Position numbers and translations under genes: made by a program. Of a DNA stretch of 57,635 bases, positions 1 to 8,860 are shown in pieces (the stretch's first letter is position 1; the number at the start of each line of letters is the position of its first letter). Under the pieces are notes generated by a model. The model ran no database searches. It was not told where the DNA came from and was given only the letters and a program-made list of their open reading frames with translations. Source of the stretch: an uncultured bacterium (lineage in GTDB: Bacteria; Muiribacteriota; Ozemobacteria; Ozemobacterales; Ozemobacteraceae); NCBI GenBank assembly GCA_900317935.1, contig ONIU01000008.1, positions 1 to 57,635 of the forward strand. Reading direction: 5' to 3'.

Positions 1-3000
1 AAGATTCCTGAAGTAAATCAGACATCTGCATCGATAATAGATGATAAGAATTCAAATGGAATACTTAATCCGGGTGATACCGTAAGAATCAGTTGTAACC
101 TAAGAGGAGCTTTTGAAGACAATAATACTCCGCCGACAAAGGTTGTTGTTGATATAGGCGGTATTACTGATTCCGATAGCAACGCTTATTATAGTGGTGA
201 TGTTCCTAATCCAGAAAAGAGATGTTGGGTTGAATTGAACTGGGATGGCGATACCGGTGACCCATATTTGTATACCGGTGAATTTGTCGCTTCTCCGACA
301 GTTAAGATCAATCGAGGTACTGATGCTGACAGCATTGAATTTATGATCAGAGTTCTGCATCCGGATTCAACTACAGAAACTATGTATACTACAACAGTTA
401 CTGGTGAATTTCCTGTAGATACCAAAATGCCTTTGATTGTTAATTCTTCAACAAAGTTGACCATCAGAGACGAAAACAACGATAATACAGCTTCTTATTC
501 TGCTAACATCGGCGATTTTATGGAAGTTAAAACTGAAATAAAATTCTTTGATGATTATGCGTCAGCTACAGCAATCCTTTATATGCCTAATAACGGCGAA
601 GTATTAGGTTATGTTCCATTAGTAAGAAATACTGGAACAGATATTTGGATTGGTAATTTTGAAGTTGCTACTGGCACAAGAAAAACAGGCGAAACTGTTG
701 GTGAAAACGAATGGCGTATGATCAACGAAGAGCTTGTGAAGCTAAAGATTTTTGCTACTGATGATGCTGACAATACTGCTTCATCAAGTCTAATTACTCC
801 GTCACCAGCAATAAAAATAGATAATAAACCTCCGCAGATTAGTACTTCACACACCGAAACCTTTATTGAAAGAGTTGATATAAACGGTGATGGCTGGAAT
901 GGAGTAAATGTCTGGAATGGTTTAGCTTCCGACAGTATACATGTAAAGGTAACTTTATTAGAAGGTATTAATGCTACTGTTGGTAAAGGTTATGCTTATA
1001 TTGATTTATCAGAGTTGGGTGCTACATCGACTTATTTGCTTAAACCTTCTACTGGAGCTAACTGTACTGTATTTGAAACTGTTGCAGGAATAACTTACGG
1101 TGACAGGTATGATCACTATATTCCGGAATCAGAAGCAGATATAGCAAGCTATAGTTTTAAAATATGGGTTGTAGACGGTGCTGGAAATAAGGATTATTTT
1201 GAAGATACTGTTAATCGTCTTGGCTTAGATACTAGACGTCCACGTATAAGTAATGTAATGTACGATGGAAGTATGTTAAGAATAGAATTTTCTGAAAATG
1301 TTCTGCCTGAAACAATAGATTTAGATAATATAAGAATTGGCAGAGCTAATGTTTCCGGAGTGCAAAGTCTTCACAAAGATGTAGATGTAGCACAGGGAAC
1401 AGCAGTAAAGCTTTCTTCTACTCCAGTTTCTGCTGACCCAGATGATCATGATTCAATTAATATTTCTGGATTTAGCGAAAGTACAGTTGCCATATTACTT
1501 GGGAAAACAACAAAGAGTAAAATTGCTGACTGGAATTCTTCAAAGCTGTTCTTGTCTATTGCGAGCATAGATGAAGAGCCAGGTCAGATTACTGATACAA
1601 CAGATTATGATTATAAGGCAACCGGATTAGGGGTAGATGTGGCTAATAATTGGATTGTTCCAACTTTAAGAGGCTCTCCAGAAGAAATAATGATTGAAAA
1701 TGAAGATTATGCCCAAAGGCCAAACTTAACTGGTGGTCGTTATAATGCTGCATCAACAAATATAGATGGTGATTATCTGCATTTGACTTTCGATAAGTCT
1801 ATGGATAAAACCACGTTAACAGAAGAATCAATCAGCAAACTGGCTATATGGTATAACAATTCTTCTCAGTCTGAACTTTGGAATGTAAGATACAGAATGC
1901 AGCCAGCATCTGATACTTTTGATGCTGGAGATACTTATAATACCTCTAGTTGCAATTCTCAATCTGTAGGTATCAAACTCTCTCAGGATGCTAAGGACTG
2001 GATAGCATTAACTTACGGCAACAGAGCATCAGAAATCAGACTTCAGGTTAATGATTCTGAATATGATCCGCCAGCATTTATTAGAGATATAAATGGTAAT
2101 AGAATTAATCCAATATTACCAGGCTATTCTATTGCTGCGAGCTTGACTCCATTAGTCAGCCCATTCTCTATAACTACAGGGGTTAAACTTGATTTAAGTG
2201 GAACTACCCCAATGCTGACTATTAATTTCAACAATCGCAGAGCTAGATTGTTCAATGATACATATTCTGCAACCAGTTTACAGGTTGGTAAAACTATGCC
2301 TGCAGACTTATCAAGAATATATATATGTTCTGATGAAAGAGTCAGCACTGGTCAGAATATTTGCTTAGGTACTTCTGGAACAGTTCCTTCTATGGTTAAC
2401 TGGAATTCTGGAGCAACAAGTTATACTAGTTTGAATGACTTTGCTTCTACAACAGTTCGCATTCCTCTAACAGATACTGCTTTAAATACTATATTGACTT
2501 GGGGAACAAGCCAGTTCTATTTGAGATGCGAAAATGGAGCTTTCAGAGACCTTTGGGGTAACTTAAGCGAACCTTTTGCTGATTCAAACAATAATGGTGC
2601 TTTAATAGAAACAGTAATGCCGACTGGTAGTGAATTTGCTGAACCAAAAATTTATTCTGTAGCTTTAACACCAGTTGTTGAAGGACTTTCAGGAAGAACT
2701 TTATTCAAAGGCCACACTGCAAATACATTCATGTATGAAGTAAGCTTTGAAACTGCTACACTGTCAAGCAATATCAGAGTTCCAATATCTAGAAATGTTA
2801 CTCCGACTTTGAAGTTATTTACTCAGAATGGAGATAGTTTAATAGATTCTGGAACCTTTGTTGAATGGGGTGAACATAATCAGGGTGGCGTAAGCAGAAC
2901 TTATGTAAGATTTGCTAACTCTGGATTATCTGAATCCGGAACATTCCAGAGAGAACCTGTTTATGTTAAGGTTGAAGGCTTTACCGATATCTTTAGAGCA

Positions 3001-6000
3001 ACTCAAAGCTTTGAAGATACCGCCTCTTTCTCCTATGACTTGTCGAAAAAGATGGAAGGGACAGCATACCCAACAGGATTCAATCAGGTTGCCAGTTATC
3101 CGATGGAATTCGATAACTGTGCTCCAACTGTTTTGACTGCAACTTCTACTATTGCCAATGTAGCTCCTGTAGACTTTGTTGTTGGAGTAACAGCTAAGAA
3201 TAATGTGAAAGTTATAGTAACCTTCAGTGAAAACATGTTGCAAAGCACTAATACTTCTGCAATGCCTGCTCTTAAACTTGTTACTTCTGCAGGTGCTACA
3301 GTAATGCCTTTCACTTTCAGCAAATGGTCAAGTCCAACTGAAGCAGAATATATTAATGCGGCAGCCTTTGACAGCAATACCACTCAGGGCAAAGCTTATT
3401 TTATGATAAGCGGAGGTTATGATGAAGCTGGAAATGCTTTGGCAGATGTAACTTTAACCGATTATCTTGATATTAAGTCTAAAGGTCCGACTATTAATAG
3501 TATTGTTGTAAAAACTTTGCAGTATACTACAGCAAATTCTGCTGATGATTATCAGACTAACACAGCATTCAGCCCATCGGTAAGCTCTAACTATTATGAA
3601 GATACTGTAGCTCATCCTAATGGTATGGGTGAAGGTCTTGGTGTTGCCACTATTACTGTAACATTTGCAGAAGCTCCTGATGGCAATACTGGGGAAATTA
3701 GAATTTATACTGTAGATGGTGCTACGTTAGTAAGAAAACTTGATGCTGTCCAAGCTTCTTCTGCAATGGAATGGTATGCAGAATGGGACGGCAGAAGAGA
3801 TGACGGAACCATGATTACTTCCAACTATCAGATTACTTATCTGGTTAAGTTCTTTGATTCTGCTGGAAACGAAGGAAGTAGATCTGGACAGCTGGTTTAT
3901 GACAATTCTTCTCCAAAAGTTATAGAATGGCAGTTCCCAAATCTTAAAGTTGTTGATAATGTAGCTTATTTCAGCCCAACAGCTCAATCTTCTGCAAGAA
4001 TTAATGTTATTACCGGCGATTTAGGGCAAACCATGAAAATGCGTTTGTCTAGAAAGAATCCTGATCCAGCTCAACATGATATTATTAATACTTATGTAAT
4101 GAGTTCTTATGGAAATTCAGGTTATACAATCGCCTTTGACGGTAATGGTTCTGTAACTTCTACAGAAGCATTGGTAGGAAGCTGGGCGGTTGACCTGGTA
4201 GATACTGCAGGTAATATTGGTGTTGCTTTGAATGGTTCAAGCAAACCTATTGCCAGCTTAGTTATTGATAGAACTGCTCCGAATATTACTAATATTACTC
4301 TCCAGAAAGTTACAGCAGATCTTACTCCAGTTGGAGATCCTGGTATTGATAGATTTAATGCCAGATTGAACAACCTAAAGATTATGATTGTAGACAGCAC
4401 TGTAGCCGATGACCCATTAGATGACGGCACTGGTGTTGTAAAAATCATGTCTGGCAACACTGTTTTGAGAGAAATATTCACTGTTAAGACAGGTAGTGAT
4501 TTGTATGCCGTATGGGATGGAAATGACGATACTGGAGCACCAATTCCTGATGGCACTTACACAATAAAGGTTACAGACCTAGCTGGAAACGAAGGTACTT
4601 TAACAAAAGAAGTTACTTTAATTCGCTCCGTATTCTCTATAACTGGTGTTGAACAAGTCGGTCTTGATTCTATAAAGATGGTATTCAGCCAGAAAGTTGA
4701 ACCATCAACTATAGGTGCTGCATACACAATCAGCCCGATTAATCCTCCAGGCCTCCAGATTTCAAATGCAAAACTTGATGCTGGCGATGCTACTATAGTG
4801 CTTGCATCTATTACACCTGCTTTGACTGTTAATCAGCACAATATTGAATATACTGTAACTGTTCCTGCAGATACCGTTAAGAGTATTGATGGTGATTCTA
4901 TTACTGCAGGCAATAATACAGCCAAGTTTACTGCTGATACTAAGGGACCAAGCATCGTTGCTATAACTTATGATGGTTTGTCTTCTCAGAAACAGTTCAA
5001 TGTTGTATTTGATGAACAGGTAGAATCGGGCAGTGCAATAACAGTAGCTAATTACAAACTCGCAATTGGTGCAACAGATGTTCCTATAACTTCTATAGTT
5101 TTGAGAGCAGATAACAAGTCTGTAACCATCACTTCTTCAAGCGATATAGAAGAAGGAACCAACTACACACTGACAGTTAAAGACGTAAAAGACTTATCTG
5201 GAAACAAGAGTGATACTAATATTACTTTTGAAGGCAGAGACATAACTCCGCCAGTTCTGATTGTTACTGCTTTCAGTACTCCAACCAATGAAAGAGACAT
5301 TATTATAGCGGTTAAGTCTAATGAAGATATTTCTGGACTTCCAACAGCTATAATCAGTCAGACAGGAACAGTGGCCAATAGTATTCAGTTAGTTTCTACA
5401 GGAAATAACAGAATCTTTACCGGTGGTTATCACCTAGATTCCAACTATGCAGGTGTTGCTACTATAAAGGTTACTGCAACTGACCTATCTAATAATGTTG
5501 GAACAGCTAATTATAGTTTTACAACTGCATACGTGAGTGCATCAAGTAGAGCTTCCATCACTTCTGCTGATAAGGTGGCTACTGTTGTATTTGAAAAAGG
5601 CAGTTTGAAGTCTAATTCAACCATTATGCTTCTTACTGAAAAGCTTGTAAAACTTGAAAATGCTTCTGATACTGTTAGAGCTTCTATTATTCCAGCTGTT
5701 GCAGAAGGTATGAATACTGAAGTCAGAGCTTCAATACGTGCTAATATTGATATGAATAGCCAGACAGATTTGGCTGTTCAGGAACTGGAACCTTTCAGCG
5801 AAGGTTATAAGCTTGTAGTTCCAAGCAATCGTCTTAATAAGTCTGTTAATATTAGTATGAAGTATTCTGATGAACAATTGGCTGCAACTAATGCTGGACT
5901 TTATGAATACACCAATAACAGTTGGAAGTTGATTAAGACCACTGTTGCTAGTGGAACCGCCAGATTCTCAACTAAAGACGGAAGTCTCTTTGCTGTTATG

Positions 6001-6618
6001 AAAGATACTATGGCTCCTAGGGCTACTATAACCAACGATTTGACTAAGGTCATAAAAACAGCAAAACCCGTATTTACTTGGAATATTTCTGAATATGCTT
6101 CTGGCCTTAATAAAGATAAGATCAAAGCAGTGTTGGACGGAAAAGAATACGATGTAATGCTTAGTAAAGATGGAACTATTGCTAAGTTTACACCACCTAG
6201 TCTGAATACTGGTGAACACGAAATAGGCATTAATCTTTATGACCTCGCTGGCAATAGAGCTGCAGTTTCTTCTGGTCGCTTTACAGCATTAATATCTTTG
6301 GTAATTGAAGATGTATCAAGCTACCCGAATCCTGCAAAAAATTATTCAAAAATTAGATTTAAGGTTAGCGGAAATCAAATTAATGCCGATGAAGTAAGTG
6401 TAAAAATCTATGACGTTGCCGGTCACCTTGTCGCAGATGGAAGTAACATAGACATGAGAGGTGCGAAGGCTAATGTTTTTGAAGCCCGTTGGGATTTAAG
6501 AAACAAAAAAGGCAAGAGGGTAGCAAATGGTGCCTATATTGCTAAGATTGAAGTAAGAGATCCGGTTAATTGGGGCAAAAAGGCTAAATTTACGCTGAAA
6601 ATTGCTGTTCTGAAATAG
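1..6618 (+). CDS. Giant Ig-like surface protein, 5'-truncated by window edge
   Basis: The frame is open from base 1 to the TAG at 6616-6618, giving 2205 visible residues; the true start lies upstream. The protein is a string of beta-sandwich modules rich in D, N, T, S and G. Several units resemble bacterial Ig-like (SbsA_Ig type) domains, with patterns such as FDEQVESG and FSENVLPE followed by DLSGN or DEAGN. Three FlgD-Ig-like modules carry the WDG..DDG....G.Y.I motif: near 3780-3870, near 4510-4600 and at the C-terminus (about 6300-6600, with SYPNPAKN and YDVAGHLV). There is no membrane anchor or sortase motif at the C-terminus. It is probably secreted or cell-surface, perhaps adhesive; the export route cannot be seen. 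A putative lipoprotein gene follows 61 bases later. Confidence in the reading frame is high and in function low. Confidence 0.85.
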   Translation, partial: KIPEVNQTSASIIDDKNSNGILNPGDTVRISCNLRGAFEDNNTPPTKVVVDIGGITDSDSNAYYSGDVPNPEKRCWVELNWDGDTGDPYLYTGEFVASPTVKINRGTDADSIEFMIRVLHPDSTTETMYTTTVTGEFPVDTKMPLIVNSSTKLTIRDENNDNTASYSANIGDFMEVKTEIKFFDDYASATAILYMPNNGEVLGYVPLVRNTGTDIWIGNFEVATGTRKTGETVGENEWRMINEELVKLKIFATDDADNTASSSLITPSPAIKIDNKPPQISTSHTETFIERVDINGDGWNGVNVWNGLASDSIHVKVTLLEGINATVGKGYAYIDLSELGATSTYLLKPSTGANCTVFETVAGITYGDRYDHYIPESEADIASYSFKIWVVDGAGNKDYFEDTVNRLGLDTRRPRISNVMYDGSMLRIEFSENVLPETIDLDNIRIGRANVSGVQSLHKDVDVAQGTAVKLSSTPVSADPDDHDSINISGFSESTVAILLGKTTKSKIADWNSSKLFLSIASIDEEPGQITDTTDYDYKATGLGVDVANNWIVPTLRGSPEEIMIENEDYAQRPNLTGGRYNAASTNIDGDYLHLTFDKSMDKTTLTEESISKLAIWYNNSSQSELWNVRYRMQPASDTFDAGDTYNTSSCNSQSVGIKLSQDAKDWIALTYGNRASEIRLQVNDSEYDPPAFIRDINGNRINPILPGYSIAASLTPLVSPFSITTGVKLDLSGTTPMLTINFNNRRARLFNDTYSATSLQVGKTMPADLSRIYICSDERVSTGQNICLGTSGTVPSMVNWNSGATSYTSLNDFASTTVRIPLTDTALNTILTWGTSQFYLRCENGAFRDLWGNLSEPFADSNNNGALIETVMPTGSEFAEPKIYSVALTPVVEGLSGRTLFKGHTANTFMYEVSFETATLSSNIRVPISRNVTPTLKLFTQNGDSLIDSGTFVEWGEHNQGGVSRTYVRFANSGLSESGTFQREPVYVKVEGFTDIFRATQSFEDTASFSYDLSKKMEGTAYPTGFNQVASYPMEFDNCAPTVLTATSTIANVAPVDFVVGVTAKNNVKVIVTFSENMLQSTNTSAMPALKLVTSAGATVMPFTFSKWSSPTEAEYINAAAFDSNTTQGKAYFMISGGYDEAGNALADVTLTDYLDIKSKGPTINSIVVKTLQYTTANSADDYQTNTAFSPSVSSNYYEDTVAHPNGMGEGLGVATITVTFAEAPDGNTGEIRIYTVDGATLVRKLDAVQASSAMEWYAEWDGRRDDGTMITSNYQITYLVKFFDSAGNEGSRSGQLVYDNSSPKVIEWQFPNLKVVDNVAYFSPTAQSSARINVITGDLGQTMKMRLSRKNPDPAQHDIINTYVMSSYGNSGYTIAFDGNGSVTSTEALVGSWAVDLVDTAGNIGVALNGSSKPIASLVIDRTAPNITNITLQKVTADLTPVGDPGIDRFNARLNNLKIMIVDSTVADDPLDDGTGVVKIMSGNTVLREIFTVKTGSDLYAVWDGNDDTGAPIPDGTYTIKVTDLAGNEGTLTKEVTLIRSVFSITGVEQVGLDSIKMVFSQKVEPSTIGAAYTISPINPPGLQISNAKLDAGDATIVLASITPALTVNQHNIEYTVTVPADTVKSIDGDSITAGNNTAKFTADTKGPSIVAITYDGLSSQKQFNVVFDEQVESGSAITVANYKLAIGATDVPITSIVLRADNKSVTITSSSDIEEGTNYTLTVKDVKDLSGNKSDTNITFEGRDITPPVLIVTAFSTPTNERDIIIAVKSNEDISGLPTAIISQTGTVANSIQLVSTGNNRIFTGGYHLDSNYAGVATIKVTATDLSNNVGTANYSFTTAYVSASSRASITSADKVATVVFEKGSLKSNSTIMLLTEKLVKLENASDTVRASIIPAVAEGMNTEVRASIRANIDMNSQTDLAVQELEPFSEGYKLVVPSNRLNKSVNISMKYSDEQLAATNAGLYEYTNNSWKLIKTTVASGTARFSTKDGSLFAVMKDTMAPRATITNDLTKVIKTAKPVFTWNISEYASGLNKDKIKAVLDGKEYDVMLSKDGTIAKFTPPSLNTGEHEIGINLYDLAGNRAAVSSGRFTALISLVIEDVSSYPNPAKNYSKIRFKVSGNQINADEVSVKIYDVAGHLVADGSNIDMRGAKANVFEARWDLRNKKGKRVANGAYIAKIEVRDPVNWGKKAKFTLKIAVLK

Positions 6619-6679
6619 TTTTTCGGAGGTCACCTCCGAAAGGCTACGATGAACAACGATTAGAATCGGAGAGTGACCA

Positions 6680-7378
6680 ATGAAAAAAAAGTTAATCATA
6701 GTATGTGCTATTATGGCGGTAGCACTGACACTATCCATAGGCTGTGGTTCTAGCAGCGGAACTGGTCGTTATTCTGTACCATCAGATATAATCAGCGGTG
6801 GTGGTGGCTCTGGTCATGGGAGCGGTGGCTCAGGCACAGGCGGAATTGTTGAAACTGATGTGGATTCTCTTATTGCAAGCGGTTGGGAAGATTTTAGATA
6901 CGGTGCCTATAGCAGTGCCATTAGTAAATTCAATGAAGCTCTGCTAAATTCAGGTATTTCTGATTCTCAGAAAGCTAGTGCATACAATGGTCTCGGCTGG
7001 GCATTAACAAAGTCATCTGGTTCTGAATCTGGTTATTCTGCTTTTACTCAGGCATCTGGCTTGAACGATGAAGCGAAAATAGGCTTGGCTGCTGCTTTAA
7101 TGCAGAGAGGAACCAAAACAGCTTGTCAGCAGGCAGCTTCTTTGCTTGAAAGCCTTGGTTTAAAAGAAACATCCACTGTATTTACAGCTATTCATCCTAT
7201 TGGAGTAACAAATGCTGGTGCTCATGCAATGCTGGCCTGGTGTTATTTCATTATAGGAAATGAAGACGGGGCTAGAACACAGATTACTTTTGCAAGAGCA
7301 GCTGATGGAACAGCAGATAGTGCTGTTAATCAGATTTATAACTCTTTAATTGCAATGGGACTCACCTTCGATAATTAA
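6680..7378 (+). CDS. Putative TPR-containing lipoprotein
   Basis: 232 residues. A hydrophobic N-terminal signal (residues 2-21) ends in LSIGC, an atypical lipobox with Ser at -3, so lipidation at Cys22 is likely but not certain. A Gly/Ser-rich flexible linker (about 23-60) leads to TPR-like helical pairs (about 65-225, with GWEDFRYGAYSSAISKFNEA and AYNGLGWALTKSS). The shape suggests an envelope-tethered scaffold. A CGGAGAG ribosome site lies at 6667-6673, 6 bases before the ATG. The gene follows the giant Ig-like protein by 61 bases on the same strand, so the two may be co-expressed and the lipoprotein may help export or anchor it; that is inference from position. Confidence 0.8.
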   Translation: MKKKLIIVCAIMAVALTLSIGCGSSSGTGRYSVPSDIISGGGGSGHGSGGSGTGGIVETDVDSLIASGWEDFRYGAYSSAISKFNEALLNSGISDSQKASAYNGLGWALTKSSGSESGYSAFTQASGLNDEAKIGLAAALMQRGTKTACQQAASLLESLGLKETSTVFTAIHPIGVTNAGAHAMLAWCYFIIGNEDGARTQITFARAADGTADSAVNQIYNSLIAMGLTFDN

Positions 7379-7490
7379 CATCCCTCGCCCCCCTTTCGTA
7401 AAGGTGATGCTCCCACACAAATGGTGGGGGAGCTGTCACGTAGTGACTGAGGGGGCTGACTACCGTAAGGTAGTCAGTAAGGGGGATTTA
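7379..7490. repeat. Family E hairpin-module repeat (copy E1)
   Basis: The whole gap between two convergent genes is a string of hairpins: CTCCCAC/GTGGGGGAG, GTCAC/GTGAC and CTACC/GGTAG. These are framed by a CCCCCCTTTCG start and a TAAGGGGGATT end. Similar modules recur near 11244, 22930, 24314, 40163-40340, 40421 and 40608. It may also serve as a bidirectional transcription end, but no T-tract terminator is seen. Confidence 0.7.
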
Positions 7491-8366
7491 TTAGTTAAGT
7501 TCCGGCATTTCTTCTCTGATTCTTGAATAAGAAGAGTGATAAATAAAAGCTCGCTCTCCAATATTAATTTTATCGCCATCAACTAAGGCTCTATAACGAA
7601 ACTTAGAACCATTTACAGAGGCTCTGAATTCACTGTCTTGAAGTTCAAAGACGTGAACAGAGTCTTTTTCAGTTATATAGAATAATATTTCTGGACCTTC
7701 CTGAAGAGTTAAATCACATTCATTTGATGTGCCTGCTGAAAATTCATCTTCAAGATAATATCTGAATGTTATGCCGGCACCTCTGTATTCATCAAGCCAG
7801 CCTTCTTTCAACAGGTCTATAACTATAGCGTGACCTATTCCAATCATAAGGCCTAAAAATAAAAAAGACAGTAGGTAGTTATTGTCAAATAAGGATATTT
7901 TGTCTATTAATGCACCTGCTACTATAAAGGCAGGTATAAAACCCATAAGTGTTTTACAAAGCATTTTTAAGCTGCTGTAAAGAAAGCTGAAAGTACAAGA
8001 TAAACCAATTGCTAAAAGCAACCACCAGAAAAATCTCAAAACAGTTAGAGGAATATTAGCACCTGTGTTTATTATTGATTCCATTATGATAGAATAAATA
8101 ACACTGCCTAGGGCTGTTAAAGAAAAACAGATTAAAAAGGATGATATAAAATAGTTTAATGCTTTATAAAAGCGTCTTTCCATTATTAAAATAGGAATAG
8201 ATGATATTAGACCAGCAAAAAGGCCACAAAACATGCTTGAAGTCATTAAACTTGTCTGAAAATTCCCTATTAAATCCCATGGATTGCCACCACGATATAA
8301 TAGCCAGCTTAATAAACCGGCTATTATACCTGATAAGCAACTTTCTAGAAAGAAGAGAATACCCAT
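7491..8366 (-). CDS. Polytopic membrane protein with C-terminal FHA-like domain
   Basis: 291 residues. About six or seven membrane segments fill residues 1-200. A soluble tail (about 205-291) has the FHA-fold signature: a glycine-rich start (SAGTSNECDLTL), a middle strand (HVFELQ), NGSKFR and a closing LVDGDKINIGERAFIYH. FHA domains bind phosphothreonine peptides, so a Ser/Thr-kinase output at the membrane is plausible, but no kinase gene is in the window. The FHA Arg and Ser recognition residues are not clearly present, so the domain may be degenerate. The ATG directly abuts a family A repeat array and has no clear Shine-Dalgarno. The call rests on pattern reading alone. Confidence 0.7.
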   Translation of the reverse strand: MGILFFLESCLSGIIAGLLSWLLYRGGNPWDLIGNFQTSLMTSSMFCGLFAGLISSIPILIMERRFYKALNYFISSFLICFSLTALGSVIYSIIMESIINTGANIPLTVLRFFWWLLLAIGLSCTFSFLYSSLKMLCKTLMGFIPAFIVAGALIDKISLFDNNYLLSFLFLGLMIGIGHAIVIDLLKEGWLDEYRGAGITFRYYLEDEFSAGTSNECDLTLQEGPEILFYITEKDSVHVFELQDSEFRASVNGSKFRYRALVDGDKINIGERAFIYHSSYSRIREEMPELN

Positions 8367-8370
8367 GTTT

Positions 8371-8429
8371 TAAGTTACAAGACACAAGTTACAAGTTACA
8401 AGACCAAGATGTGAGTTATAAGATAACTA
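8371..8429. repeat. Family A repeat array, left flank of four-helix-bundle cassette
   Basis: A degenerate array reading AAGTTACAAG, ACAAGTTACAAG, TTACAAGACC and GAGTTATAAG on the + strand. The matching array on the other side of the four-helix-bundle gene (8814-8860) reads CTTGTAAC, so the two flanks are inverted relative to each other. The same family recurs at 29868, 34337 and 43557. Confidence 0.8.
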
Positions 8430-8456
8430 GAATCTCTGTTTATGACTTAATTTCTA

Positions 8457-8813
8457 TTAAGCAGAATATTGTTTCTTTACTAATGAATTTATCATTTTAT
8501 CTATTTGAGTACATAAGGACAATCCAGATTCTATATCAATATCAGATAGATATGATAGATTTTCACAAAGTAATAATTGGGTTTCTAATTCTGAATTTGA
8601 CCCCTGTGCTATTCTTAAAAAATGAATAAATTCTTTTTTAGAATGTCTACTTTGCCCTTCTGCAATATTTGAGGGTATTGAAATAGCCGCTCTTCGCATT
8701 TGGGAACTAAGTCCAAACTTTTCATCATCTGGCAATGACTTGGTTATTTTATATATTTCTAATGCTAACTCCATAGCCTTTTGCCAAACTACAAGATTCT
8801 TATAATCGCTCAT
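8457..8813 (-). CDS. Four-helix-bundle protein (S23/IVS-encoded family)
   Basis: 118 residues, full length for the family (about 115-130). It begins with the typical YKNLVVWQKAMELALEIY and continues with FGLSSQMRRAAISIPSNIAE and SNSELETQLLL, the hallmarks of the TIGR02436 four-helix-bundle family. These proteins are encoded in intervening sequences of 23S rRNA in some bacteria and are related to Avd of diversity-generating retroelements. Their biochemical role is not settled. No rRNA or reverse transcriptase is near, so this is a free-standing copy. The gene is bracketed by inverted family A arrays that start within a few tens of bases of its ends. A second, divergent member lies at 40870-41241 inside family B arrays. 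Confidence 0.92.
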   Translation of the reverse strand: MSDYKNLVVWQKAMELALEIYKITKSLPDDEKFGLSSQMRRAAISIPSNIAEGQSRHSKKEFIHFLRIAQGSNSELETQLLLCENLSYLSDIDIESGLSLCTQIDKMINSLVKKQYSA

Positions 8814-8860
8814 ATATCTTGTAACTCCATATATGGTCTTGTAACTCCATATTTGGTCTT
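8814..8860. repeat. Family A repeat array, right flank of four-helix-bundle cassette
   Basis: Two 20-bp units in tandem at 8818-8837 and 8838-8857, CTTGTAACTCCATATATGGT and a copy with one mismatch. The array begins at the start codon of the four-helix gene and ends at the stop codon of the AAA+ gene. It is inverted relative to the array at 8371-8429. Confidence 0.85.

Noticed and set aside
4122..4556. 144-residue minus-strand frame within the giant gene
   Set aside because: It is antisense to a well-supported coding region, lacks a ribosome site and has no family pattern.
6300..6618. Type IX secretion C-terminal signal at the end of the giant protein
   Set aside because: The end fits a FlgD-Ig-like domain, and the T9SS C-terminal signature and partner genes are not seen.
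8201..8629. 142-residue open frame on the + strand
   Set aside because: It runs antisense through the membrane-FHA gene, the family A array and the four-helix gene, so it is a shadow.
8371..8860. 23S rRNA with an intervening sequence
   Set aside because: No rRNA sequence flanks the cassette; both neighbours are protein genes.
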